Assembly: GCA_965199905.1 (NCBI GenBank)
Contig: OZ241366.1
Coordinates: 434,001-498,000 of the forward strand
DNA from: Ilyomonas sp965199905
Lineage (GTDB): Bacteria > Bacteroidota > Bacteroidia > Chitinophagales > Chitinophagaceae
Direction of reading: 5' to 3'
Length of the DNA stretch: 64,000 bases
The notes beneath the pieces are model-generated. The model ran no database searches and was not told where the DNA came from. It saw only the letters and a program-made list of their open reading frames with translations. The first letter of the stretch is position 1; every line of letters starts with the position of its first letter. Below are positions 9,770-17,964 of the stretch, piece by piece. A program made the translations under genes and the position numbers.

Positions 9770-12700
9770 TTAAAAATCAAGCCCTAAAGCAAAGTACGTT
9801 ATCGGCGATCCGCGAAACAGACCTTTCATTGGCCAAGCCACGTCAAACTTCATGAAATAGCCAAGCAGTGTGCTTCTGGCACCAAAGCCATAACCGCCCG
9901 CTAACGGACCAATGCCGCCGGCTTTAATCTCAACTGTAACAGGCGTGGTTGGATCATAAAATATTTGCGAAGGACGGGCAATGTTTCTTACGGTTCCGCT
10001 CCACGCTGTACCCAGATCGATAAACTGAACAAGCTGGAAATTTCTTATAAAAGCATTGTTGATCGGCTTATCAAAAAACGTTGTAAACACAGGCAACCTG
10101 AACTCACTGTTAATGATTAAATCATTGTTGCCGTTTGCCAGGTTTTGGCGATAGCCGCGCATATTAACCGCCAGTGTTTGATACAGGTAATTGTTACTTG
10201 GGTTGGGTTGCGGATATTGGTTGAACTTGTTATTGTTATTCAGGAAAACAGTACCATCCGCGCCACCAAGATAATAGATCACTTTGGCATCGCCCATTGA
10301 GAAATCAGCCGCCACACGCCCTGCCCAAATGAAGTTGCGATAAATAGGAACATAATAACGCGCATCAGCACCTACATTAAAAATATGCTTGCCTTTTGCA
10401 CCCGATTGTCCCATCGGCGCCCAAAAATCTGTATATACTTTCCAGCGAAGCCCGGTCCATATATTTTGTGCCGGCGATATGGTATTGTCGTACACATATT
10501 CAAGCCTTGTCACTAATGTTTTGGCAACCGAATCTTTTTCCGACAATGCTTGCCAGATAGCATACTGCTGATCTTCAAAAGTAGCAAGAGGTCTTAGGGC
10601 AGCTCTGTCTGATCTGACGGCAGCTGTTAACCTCACACTTCTTACTTCATCTATTGGATAAGAAGCATTTACCTGATAGTAACTTGTAATTAAATTATTG
10701 TCGAAATCATTCTTTAAAATTCCACCGGATGAATCAATAGTAACAGAAGATTCAGGGCCGTAAAGTCCTTGGAAGTTCGTTACATTGCTGCGATAATATG
10801 TTACGCCCCAATCAATGCGTCTTCTGTTGTTTTGAAACGCCAGAAATACATCCTTATCACGCAGGCTAAGCCCAAAGCGATATCCGCCGATCAACTTAAT
10901 ATCTTCCATCACATCACTGATACCGACACGGAGTGTTCCATTTAAAGTATTGCCGGTAGATAATTTGATAGGACCAGAGCCACCGCCGTAAGGCTGATAT
11001 CTTTGAATAAGTATGTTATTACTAAAGCCTGCTAATAAATAATCGGCACTGAATTTCAATCCATATTTGAACAAAGGCGCGTTAGCAAGTGTACCTGTTT
11101 TCTGCGGCTCTGGCTTCACAATTTCAGGTTGCGAGGCTACTGCAGGAGATGTATCCGTAGCCATTGTTACTGTATCCTTTTTATCTGTATCAAATTCATT
11201 CTGGAATAAATCGGTTGGCTGATTGTTTTGTGGTGCATCATCCTTCGGAAGTGCAATGGTAGAAGCGCCTTTTGCCAGACGCTCCTGTATCAGCAACTGC
11301 TTAATGTATTCCGTAGGGCGCGGGTTCACATTGCGGCGGCGAAGTGCAAGTGAATCAGGCTTCAGCTTGTATAAAAATTTAAAATCACCCTCTCTTCTTA
11401 CCTCACTTACCTGTCCGTTGTTCCCGGCTATTCTTGTTTCAAGTAAAGAGCTTTGATAATTGGTGATTGGGAAAGTGTACGTTGAATCTTTATACACCTG
11501 GAAATAACTAACGCTGTCCGGTTTTTCTTTTTGCCAGGCGCCTAATGTCGAATCAAGTTCTTTGCCGGTTGGGTTGCGAAGTATCTGGTCGCCCACATAC
11601 CAAAGTGTGTCAAGTCCTTCGCGGTGTGTGGAGAAGAAACCTGCCCAGCGGTTAGCTATACCGTTCTCATCATTCACATAGGTAAAGTGGTTGGTATTGT
11701 ACTGCATGGGAAACTTGGCATCGCCAAATTTCACATTGGTCAACTGGCTGATTTGCTTTAGCTCACTATTGTTATTGATGTCAACCAAAAACACATTGAA
11801 ATGATTTCGGCTCGGCAATGCAGTGTCACTATCCTTAGCCGTTGCGCCCGGGCGGTTAGAAGAAAAGATGATGCCCACGCGGTTTGGAAACGCTACCATC
11901 GTTGGGTTCAGATCATCATATACATCATTGGTAACCTGCTTTACGCGACCGGTTTCTATTTTATAAGTATAAATGTCTGAGTGCCCGTTTTTCACGGCAC
12001 TCATTACCAGTGTTCCGGCATCCAGCATAAAGCCGGCATCCAGCACCTGGTCAAATGCATTTACCTGTTGCTTAAAGCGTTTTATACCGGCAATTGCATC
12101 ATATACAAAGAGGTTTATTTTTCCATCTTTCCAATAAATCACCAGCAATCGCGAGCCTTTTACGTCCCATGCTAAAATGGGATAATTCGGGTTAATATCG
12201 CCTTCCTGCGTTTTCACGCCATACTTCAGCAACACATGTTCATCGTAAAGCTGATCAACATATTTTATCTGGTAAACACCTTTCGTAAACTCAACAACAG
12301 CGTAAGAATTATTGCGTGGATTCGGGTTTCCATTAAAGCGGAAATAATCATTTTTCGTGGTTTCTTCCACCACGCTCAGCTTGCCTTTGGGCGCATTGCG
12401 CCTGCCTTTAATGTCGGCGTAGTATTTATTGGATTCGTACTCCATAAACTCCTTGAGTACATCTTTAAATTTCTTCTTGCAAACTCTTTGTGAAGCCGTA
12501 TTCAGGTTTTTATAAAGCCGCGCGAGGTAAAGGAAATAACTAACATTTTCCTTCTTATATTTTTCCTGTATATAGTACCAGAACGCATGCCCGGCAAGTT
12601 CCGGCTGCTTAAAAGCAAACTGGTAGAACCCGTTGTATTCGCCATTCAGCATAGCGCTTTTCAGCTCATCATCGCGCCTCGTGCTCCAGTTTTCTGCCAC

Positions 12701-13243
12701 ATAACTTACATAGCCATCCGTTAACCATTTAGGCAAATCAAGCAGAGCCGCATTGCTGGCAACTTCACCAATGTCATCGCCAAAAAGTATGTTATCAACC
12801 AATATCCGCGCAATGCCTTGCCGCACCTGCATTTTCAAATTCTCATGGTCGCCATTGTAGTAAACAACCATTTTGTTGTTCACCAGCTTGGTTAGCCCGC
12901 CCGAATTTTGCCAATCGATACCCAGACCAATATTGCTTTGGCGATAATCATCGTAAGTGTTGTAAACAACAATATTCGCCTTACGCTGCAACGAATATTC
13001 GGTGGCATCTTCTATGGAACGCAACTCTTCTTCCGCTACCTGCGCCACAAACTTTCCCAGCTCCAGCCCGTTCTGGCTGCTGTAAGTATTGAAGTTTTTT
13101 GTCTGGTAAAATTTCCAGTCAAACTTTTTATACTGAATGCGGTTTTTACCGTAGTCCACAGTGTTTACCTGCGCAAAAAGAAAAATAGGAAAGAGAGCAG
13201 AGAGAAAAAACGTTACGCTACTGAATAAGCGATTACATTGCAT
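9770..13243 (-). CDS. large outer-membrane protein: degenerate peptidase-MA-like domain, TolB-like propeller, C-terminal barrel
   Basis: 1157 residues with a signal peptide ending near SALFPIFLFAQ (25). Residues about 40-270 resemble the gluzincin peptidase-MA-like fold (IVVYNTYDDY early, LPKWLTDGYVSYVAENW at 170-186). Where HExxH is expected it reads RQGIAR (141-146), so both His and the Glu are lost; the usual WLxEG is WLTDG. Residues about 310-570 carry TolB/WD40-like strands (IIFSSNRPG). A low-complexity linker at about 690-740 leads to a BamA/surface-antigen-like barrel from about 745 to the end, with GGADGTVFLN and a closing F (LGLDF). Such proteins are often labelled TolB-like in Bacteroidota. 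The role is unknown; anchoring a periplasmic or surface sensor or scaffold in the outer membrane is my inference. Confidence 0.85.
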   Translation of the reverse strand: MQCNRLFSSVTFFLSALFPIFLFAQVNTVDYGKNRIQYKKFDWKFYQTKNFNTYSSQNGLELGKFVAQVAEEELRSIEDATEYSLQRKANIVVYNTYDDYRQSNIGLGIDWQNSGGLTKLVNNKMVVYYNGDHENLKMQVRQGIARILVDNILFGDDIGEVASNAALLDLPKWLTDGYVSYVAENWSTRRDDELKSAMLNGEYNGFYQFAFKQPELAGHAFWYYIQEKYKKENVSYFLYLARLYKNLNTASQRVCKKKFKDVLKEFMEYESNKYYADIKGRRNAPKGKLSVVEETTKNDYFRFNGNPNPRNNSYAVVEFTKGVYQIKYVDQLYDEHVLLKYGVKTQEGDINPNYPILAWDVKGSRLLVIYWKDGKINLFVYDAIAGIKRFKQQVNAFDQVLDAGFMLDAGTLVMSAVKNGHSDIYTYKIETGRVKQVTNDVYDDLNPTMVAFPNRVGIIFSSNRPGATAKDSDTALPSRNHFNVFLVDINNNSELKQISQLTNVKFGDAKFPMQYNTNHFTYVNDENGIANRWAGFFSTHREGLDTLWYVGDQILRNPTGKELDSTLGAWQKEKPDSVSYFQVYKDSTYTFPITNYQSSLLETRIAGNNGQVSEVRREGDFKFLYKLKPDSLALRRRNVNPRPTEYIKQLLIQERLAKGASTIALPKDDAPQNNQPTDLFQNEFDTDKKDTVTMATDTSPAVASQPEIVKPEPQKTGTLANAPLFKYGLKFSADYLLAGFSNNILIQRYQPYGGGSGPIKLSTGNTLNGTLRVGISDVMEDIKLIGGYRFGLSLRDKDVFLAFQNNRRRIDWGVTYYRSNVTNFQGLYGPESSVTIDSSGGILKNDFDNNLITSYYQVNASYPIDEVRSVRLTAAVRSDRAALRPLATFEDQQYAIWQALSEKDSVAKTLVTRLEYVYDNTISPAQNIWTGLRWKVYTDFWAPMGQSGAKGKHIFNVGADARYYVPIYRNFIWAGRVAADFSMGDAKVIYYLGGADGTVFLNNNNKFNQYPQPNPSNNYLYQTLAVNMRGYRQNLANGNNDLIINSEFRLPVFTTFFDKPINNAFIRNFQLVQFIDLGTAWSGTVRNIARPSQIFYDPTTPVTVEIKAGGIGPLAGGYGFGARSTLLGYFMKFDVAWPMKGLFRGSPITYFALGLDF

Positions 13244-13304
13244 ACCCGGTCTTTAAAAATTTTAAAGTTAGCACAAATCAAATCAGGTTGTAAAAATAGA
13301 CGTT

Positions 13305-13949
13305 ATGATTCATGTGGCAGTGTTCACATTTAATCCTTTGCAGGAAAACACTTACGTACTCACCAACGAAAAACAGGAAGCCCTTATTATCGATCCGGGC
13401 TGTTACTTTACCGCCGAAGAAGAAACTTTACGAAATTATTTGGCAGAAGGCGGTTTTACGCCTGTTCAGCTTATCAATACCCATTGCCATCTCGATCATG
13501 TTTTCGGAAACGTTTTCATTGCCAAAACCTACGGTCTCGAATTATACATTCATCCGTTAGAAGAAACGGTACTTCAGTTTCAGCCGTTGTTTGCTGCGCA
13601 ATTTGGTTTGTCGTTTCCAAATAACTACAAAGGAAACTTTCACTTCATTAAAGGCGGCGATACCATTCATTTTGGCGATAATGAATTGATAGTTCTCGAT
13701 ACACCGGGGCATTCTCCCGGTTCGCTTTCTTTTTACTGCGCTGCGCAAAATTTCGTCATCTCCGGCGATGCCTTGTTCAGAGAAAGCATTGGCCGCACCG
13801 ATTTCCCTTTAAGCAATACGCAGCAATTACATAACAGCATCCGCACGCAGTTATATACGTTGCCCGATGATACATTGGTTTATCCCGGGCATTTTGGAGC
13901 AACAACCATCGGGCACGAAAAGAGGAACAATCCGTATGTGAAAGCATAA
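13305..13949 (+). CDS. MBL-fold metallo-hydrolase (glyoxalase II-like)
   Basis: 214 residues, cytoplasmic, no signal peptide. All metal ligands of the di-metal MBL fold are visible: THCHLDH near 58-64, His in DTPGHSPGS, Asp in SGDALFRESIGRTDFP and the last His in YPGHFGATT. The length and the GRTDFP loop match the YcbL-type small glyoxalase II-like group, which lacks the C-terminal substrate domain of true hydroxyacylglutathione hydrolases. Likely hydrolyses a thioester or similar; the substrate cannot be read from sequence. It diverges from the 1157-residue gene across a 61-base spacer. Confidence 0.92.
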   Translation: MIHVAVFTFNPLQENTYVLTNEKQEALIIDPGCYFTAEEETLRNYLAEGGFTPVQLINTHCHLDHVFGNVFIAKTYGLELYIHPLEETVLQFQPLFAAQFGLSFPNNYKGNFHFIKGGDTIHFGDNELIVLDTPGHSPGSLSFYCAAQNFVISGDALFRESIGRTDFPLSNTQQLHNSIRTQLYTLPDDTLVYPGHFGATTIGHEKRNNPYVKA

Positions 13950-13991
13950 AAAAAGAGAGGTGAATGGTTGAATTTACCTGTTACAATAATA

Positions 13992-14306
13992 TTATTCCTT
14001 AACAAATTGAATTGTCTTCATTTCCTTTCCATTATTCACACTCACCAAATAATGTCCCGCTTTTAAGCGGCTCACATCAATCCTCAAAGCTGGTTTCTGA
14101 TGGCTGAGAGCTTTCACCCATACATACCCGTTCATGTCCGCAATAGCAATCTTTACATCTCCTTTTTCATTAAATCCACATATCATAATCATTTCTTTTG
14201 CCGGGTTGCGAGAAAGCGAGATATTCAGCTCTTTTTTTGTTAAAGGCATTTCATAGAGTTTCGTAAGCCTTTCCGCTTGTTCAACAAAAGCCAGCCTCTT
14301 ACGCAT
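13992..14306 (-). CDS. orphan type IX secretion sorting-domain-like ORF
   Basis: 104 codons. Residues about 25-104 resemble a type A C-terminal sorting domain of the type IX secretion system: SLSRNPAKEMIMI, then IADMNGYVW, then LRIDVSRLKAGHYLVSV and a basic end, KEMKTIQFVKE. Normally this domain ends a large secreted protein, but here it has neither a passenger nor a signal peptide. The N-terminal 24 residues are polar and charged. It may be the surviving tail of a lost cargo gene, or a small cytoplasmic protein of the same fold. The 220 bases upstream show no remnant of a passenger frame that I can recognise. Confidence 0.55.
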   Translation of the reverse strand: MRKRLAFVEQAERLTKLYEMPLTKKELNISLSRNPAKEMIMICGFNEKGDVKIAIADMNGYVWVKALSHQKPALRIDVSRLKAGHYLVSVNNGKEMKTIQFVKE

Positions 14307-14461
14307 ACTTACTTAATTTTTCATCTTTTCAAAACATACTCACCATTCATATCCACTTTCGACCAAACAATAAAAGTGTCAAACCTGTATTTGTAACATT
14401 ATCAATATGGCGGATTTTCAATGTGATTGCTTGTAAATATTTATGTGCGAATGAATAGATT

Positions 14462-14491
14462 TTGCGTAATAAAAAGTGACGTATATTTTTG
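14462..14491 (+). promoter_or_regulatory. promoter of the GNAT gene
   Basis: TTG (14462-14464) followed after 19 bases by TATTTTTG (14484-14491), an exact match to TAnnTTTG with the spacing typical of Bacteroidota sigma-ABfr promoters. Transcription should start near 14495-14500, inside the palindrome that follows. Confidence 0.65.
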
Positions 14492-14517
14492 AGCTGGGTA
14501 TAAGCTTATGCCAGCTC
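14491..14517. promoter_or_regulatory. palindrome at the transcription start (operator or 5' UTR hairpin)
   Basis: GAGCTGG ... CCAGCTC arms continue inward through ATAAG/CTTAT, so the whole 27 bases are self-complementary apart from one extra base. It starts at the last base of the -7 box and ends 10 bases before the GNAT start codon. That placement suits a repressor operator or an mRNA hairpin masking translation initiation. It is not followed by a T-run, so a terminator is unlikely. Confidence 0.55.
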
Positions 14518-14527
14518 AATAGTTAAA

Positions 14528-15046
14528 ATGATAATATTTGAACCCTTTGAAAGAAATGATTTTGAAAGACTTATTTCATGGGTAGATAACGAAGAGATTC
14601 TGATTCAGTTTGGCGGATCAATGTTTTCTTTTCCCTTGACTATTGAACAACTTGAACACTATAAAGATGATAAAAAGAGACTTGCCTTTAAAGTAATTGA
14701 ACAAACAGGTCGAACAGTTATCGGCCACGCCGAACTTTTTCCAGCAGACAACAACCAGTCAATAAGAATTTGCAGAGTTCTTATCGGAGACGAAACAAAG
14801 CGTAGACGAGGTTTTGGGCAACAAATAGTAAAAGAACTTTTAAAAATCGCATTTTTAAAACTTGACAAACAAAATGCAGAACTTAATGTTTTTGATTGGA
14901 ACACAAATGCCATTAAGTGTTATGAAAAAGTGGGATTTATTATAAATCCAAACAAAGCCTCTAAGTTGGAAGTAAGAGGAAACATTTGGACAGCGATCAA
15001 TATGACCATTGACAGAGCACATTGGAATATTAATATTGCAGACTAA
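14528..15046 (+). CDS. GNAT family N-acetyltransferase
   Basis: 172 residues. The acetyl-CoA-binding motif A is clear: CRVLIGDETKRRRGFGQQIV with the Q/RxxGxG/A pyrophosphate loop as RRRGFGQ, followed by motif B NVFDWNTNAIKCYEKVGF. Acetylates an unknown amine, possibly a small molecule or a protein N-terminus as in RimI/RimJ relatives. The gene is more AT-rich, with more lysine and asparagine codons, than the flanking glucosidase and MBL genes, which hints at recent acquisition. It has its own consensus promoter with a palindrome over the start site. Confidence 0.88.
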   Translation: MIIFEPFERNDFERLISWVDNEEILIQFGGSMFSFPLTIEQLEHYKDDKKRLAFKVIEQTGRTVIGHAELFPADNNQSIRICRVLIGDETKRRRGFGQQIVKELLKIAFLKLDKQNAELNVFDWNTNAIKCYEKVGFIINPNKASKLEVRGNIWTAINMTIDRAHWNINIAD

Positions 15047-15063
15047 CTCTCCACATATTTTTG
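15036..15063 (+). promoter_or_regulatory. promoter of the RibD/DHFR-like gene
   Basis: TTG (15036-15038), 17 bases, then TATTTTTG (15056-15063), an exact TAnnTTTG. It overlaps the stop of the GNAT gene and lies about 65 bases before the ATG at 15128. Confidence 0.5.
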
Positions 15064-15127
15064 AATAACAATCATTGTATAACAGTACACCAACAACCCA
15101 AACGTTCAACCATTCAAAAAGCAAAAC

Positions 15128-15682
15128 ATGCGAAAACTAATTGCAGCAATCAACATGACACTCGATGGATTTTGCGACCATACAGCCATTGTCCCCGATG
15201 AAGAAATACATAACCATTACGCTGACTTATTAGATAGCGCAGACCTTGCTCTCTATGGCAGGATAACTTATCAACTGATGCAATTCTGGCAAACGTTGGT
15301 GAAGAATCCGTCGGGTGAAAAATCAATGGATGACTTCGCAATAGCAATTGATAAAATCCCCAAAATTGTATTTTCGCATACGATTATAAATACAGATTGG
15401 GACAGTGCGAAACTTGCCGGCAAACCCCTCGAAGAAATGGTTGCCGAAGTAAAGCAACAACCGGGCGGAAACATATTAGTTGGCAGCCTGAGTTTACTGA
15501 TTCAACTAATGAAACTGGGTTTGATTGATGAATTCCAGCTTTGTGTTCATCCCGTCGTTGCAGGAAGCGGTTTGCCCTTGTTTGAAAATATAAACAACAG
15601 AACTATTTTTAAATTGGTAAAGACAAAATCATTTACCGGTGGCGCAGTCATACTTTATTACGAACCGGCAAACAAAAAATAA
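15128..15682 (+). CDS. dihydrofolate reductase family protein (RibD C-terminal-like)
   Basis: 184 residues of the DHFR/RibD C-terminal fold: N-terminal strand RKLIAAINMTLDGFCDH, LALYGRITYQLM at about 41-52 and the nucleotide-loop region GGNILVGSLSLLIQLMKLGL at about 117-136, then the conserved PVVAGSGLPLFENI. Probably an NADPH-dependent reductase of a small molecule. Members of this group are paralogues of folA and ribD rather than those genes, and their substrates are mostly unknown. No partner genes of folate or riboflavin synthesis lie nearby. Confidence 0.88.
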   Translation: MRKLIAAINMTLDGFCDHTAIVPDEEIHNHYADLLDSADLALYGRITYQLMQFWQTLVKNPSGEKSMDDFAIAIDKIPKIVFSHTIINTDWDSAKLAGKPLEEMVAEVKQQPGGNILVGSLSLLIQLMKLGLIDEFQLCVHPVVAGSGLPLFENINNRTIFKLVKTKSFTGGAVILYYEPANKK

Positions 15683-15813
15683 ACGCATGGTTTATCGTCG
15701 GCAACAAGCCTTGTTTACCGTAATCAACACACATCGTACATCATACATCCAGCATCATACATAACTCTGGCATAATCTTTCCCCACATACCGAAATCCAA
15801 AAAGCAGCAACAC

Positions 15814-17433
15814 ATGAACGAACAATATCTCTGGTGGCAAACCGGCATCATTTACCAAATCTATCCGCGTTCTTATCAGGACAGCAATAACGATGGAGTA
15901 GGAGACCTGGCAGGCATTATTGAAAGACTGGATTATGTGAAAGACCTCGGCATCACTGCCATCTGGTTATCTCCGGTCTATCCATCGCCTATGAAAGATT
16001 TCGGTTACGATATCTCAAACTATACCGGCATTCATCCGCTCTTCGGCAGCATGAACGATTTTGATATCCTTCTCAAAGAAGTGCATAGCCGCGGTATGAA
16101 ACTGGTTCTCGATCTTGTTCCTAATCATACATCCGATCAGCATCCCTGGTTTATCGAATCTAAATCATCACGAGACAATCCCAAACGCGACTGGTATATA
16201 TGGCACGATGCTACAGAAGATGGCAGCGAACCCAACAACTGGCTTGCTTCTTTTGGCGGTACGGCCTGGGAATGGGATGAAGCCACCAGGCAATATTATT
16301 ATCACGCTTTTCTGAAAGAACAACCCGATTTAAACTGGCGCAACCCACAGGTGCAGGAAGCGATGCTAAACGTCATGCGCTTCTGGCTCGATAAAGGTGT
16401 AGATGGTTTTCGGGTAGATGTAATTTGGCACTTGATAAAGGATAGCCGGCTTCGCGATGAACCCGTTAATCCCGGCTACCAGCCACAAATGGCAACATAC
16501 GATCAACTCCTGCATGTGTATTCCACCGATCAACCCGAAGTTCAGGACATCGTGAGGTGTATGCGCAATGTGCTGGACGAATATAATGAGCGCATGATGA
16601 TCGGCGAAATTTACCTGCCCATCCACAAGCTTGTTGTGTACTATGGTGCCGATAATAAAGGTGCCAATCTTCCTTTCAATTTTCTTCTGCTTTCTCTTCC
16701 CTGGCAGGCACAGGGCATACGGCAAGCAATTGATGAATACGAGGGCGCGCTGCCGCAAAAAGGCTGGCCCAATTGGGTGCTGGGCAACCACGATCAGCCA
16801 CGCATTTCCAGCCGTGTGGGAAGAGAACAAGCCCGCATTGCTGCGATGCTGTTACTCACGCTTCGCGGCACGCCTACCATTTATTATGGCGACGAGATCG
16901 GGATGAGCGATGTTGCCATTCCTTTTGAAGAAGTGGTTGATCCGCAGGGATTAAACATGCCTGATAAAAACCTCAGCCGCGACCCTGCCCGCACGCCCAT
17001 GCAATGGAATGGCGAAGAAAACGCAGGCTTTACAAACGGAAAACCATGGCTTCGCTTACACAAGAGTTATCGCCGGCAAAATGTGGAAGAAGAGCAATCG
17101 GACGAGTATTCCATGTTCGCTTTGTACAAAAAGCTAATTCAATTGCGTCAAAAAGAACCGGCTTTAAACAGCGGCATTTATACGGCAGTTTATTCCGATA
17201 ATCAACTGCTCGCTTTTACACGCCGGGCAGATGGCGCTGATTCCTTTTTGGTTGTATTAAATCTTTCGCATCGCCCTGCTTATTTCACGCCTGCTTCTTT
17301 TTCTTTTGCGGGAGATATTGTGATTGCATCCTCACCTGAACTGGAAGGCAGCCACGCGGAAGGGAAACTGAGCCTCGAAGGTGATGAAGGCGTCATCATC
17401 AGGCTGGATAATGCGGGAAGTAAGAGAGATTAA
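15814..17433 (+). CDS. GH13 alpha-glucosidase / oligo-1,6-glucosidase
   Basis: 539 residues, no signal peptide, so cytoplasmic. A complete GH13 catalytic barrel: the early QDSNNDGVGDLAGI calcium-type loop, Asp202 nucleophile in GFRVDVIW, Glu265 acid/base in MIGEIYLP and Asp327 in LGNHDQPR. A short C-terminal beta domain follows from about 450. The pattern fits exo-acting alpha-glucosidases that release glucose from malto- or isomalto-oligosaccharides rather than alpha-amylases. Specificity (alpha-1,4 against alpha-1,6 or sucrose) cannot be fixed by eye. It stands alone, without SusC/SusD or transporter neighbours, so it probably handles imported or glycogen-derived oligosaccharides. Confidence 0.93.
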   Translation: MNEQYLWWQTGIIYQIYPRSYQDSNNDGVGDLAGIIERLDYVKDLGITAIWLSPVYPSPMKDFGYDISNYTGIHPLFGSMNDFDILLKEVHSRGMKLVLDLVPNHTSDQHPWFIESKSSRDNPKRDWYIWHDATEDGSEPNNWLASFGGTAWEWDEATRQYYYHAFLKEQPDLNWRNPQVQEAMLNVMRFWLDKGVDGFRVDVIWHLIKDSRLRDEPVNPGYQPQMATYDQLLHVYSTDQPEVQDIVRCMRNVLDEYNERMMIGEIYLPIHKLVVYYGADNKGANLPFNFLLLSLPWQAQGIRQAIDEYEGALPQKGWPNWVLGNHDQPRISSRVGREQARIAAMLLLTLRGTPTIYYGDEIGMSDVAIPFEEVVDPQGLNMPDKNLSRDPARTPMQWNGEENAGFTNGKPWLRLHKSYRRQNVEEEQSDEYSMFALYKKLIQLRQKEPALNSGIYTAVYSDNQLLAFTRRADGADSFLVVLNLSHRPAYFTPASFSFAGDIVIASSPELEGSHAEGKLSLEGDEGVIIRLDNAGSKRD

Positions 17434-17457
17434 ACAGAACTTGCCTTTGGCTGGCCA

Positions 17458-17521
17458 CATTTCTGCTAAGCAGAAATGACGGTTGATGCATAGCAATGCA
17501 TGATTCCTTTTGCGCTATGCA
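17458..17521. repeat. two successive inverted repeats in a convergent spacer
   Basis: The first is CATTTCTGC-TAA-GCAGAAATG (17458-17478), a perfect 9-base stem with a 3-base loop. The second pairs TGCATAGC (17487-17494) with GCTATGCA (17514-17521). They lie between the GH13 gene and the response regulator, which converge. Without T-runs they are poor intrinsic terminators, and the first resembles the short palindromes dispersed in many bacterial genomes. Confidence 0.55.
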
Positions 17522-17547
17522 ATAAAGCTTTTGCTATAGAAGCAATA

Positions 17548-17907
17548 TTAAGCAGGTAATAATTCTTCTATTTTTTGAAATAGTGATTTCTTTCGAAATG
17601 GTTTTTCAATAAAACCGTCGGCATGAGAAGAAGCGAAGTTGTCAGGAATACGGCTTGTGGCAGACATCAGAAGCATAGGCGTGTGGCTGAAAGATGTCAT
17701 TTCTTTTAAGTCTTTGCAAACATCCATTCCATCTATGCCGCCGAGTTGGCGATCGATCAAAATGATGTCGGCATCGGTGTAGTTTTGTTCGTAGAGTAGC
17801 TGCGGGCCGGATAGTACAATAGTGTAATAACCGGCTCTTTCGAATAACAGCTTTGCAACGTCCTGGATGCCGTAATCGTCGTCGACAATTACAATTTTTC
17901 TTTGCAT
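17548..17907 (-). CDS. single-domain response regulator (receiver only)
   Basis: 119 residues, receiver domain only. Acidic pocket D9-D11, phosphoacceptor Asp52 in ILIDRQLGG, Ser82 in LLMSATS and Lys102 in IEKPF are all present, so it should be phosphorylated. It lies 57 bases after the giant CheB-CheR-histidine kinase, which has a transmitter but no receiver, so it is the natural phosphoryl target of that kinase. With no output domain it must work by protein contact, as CheY- or Spo0F-like proteins do. Last gene of the operon. Confidence 0.93.
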   Translation of the reverse strand: MQRKIVIVDDDYGIQDVAKLLFERAGYYTIVLSGPQLLYEQNYTDADIILIDRQLGGIDGMDVCKDLKEMTSFSHTPMLLMSATSRIPDNFASSHADGFIEKPFRKKSLFQKIEELLPA

Positions 17908-17964
17908 TGTGTTTAAGTTAATACACGCGGGTAAAGCGCGTGGTTGTTAATAGTACGTGCTATA

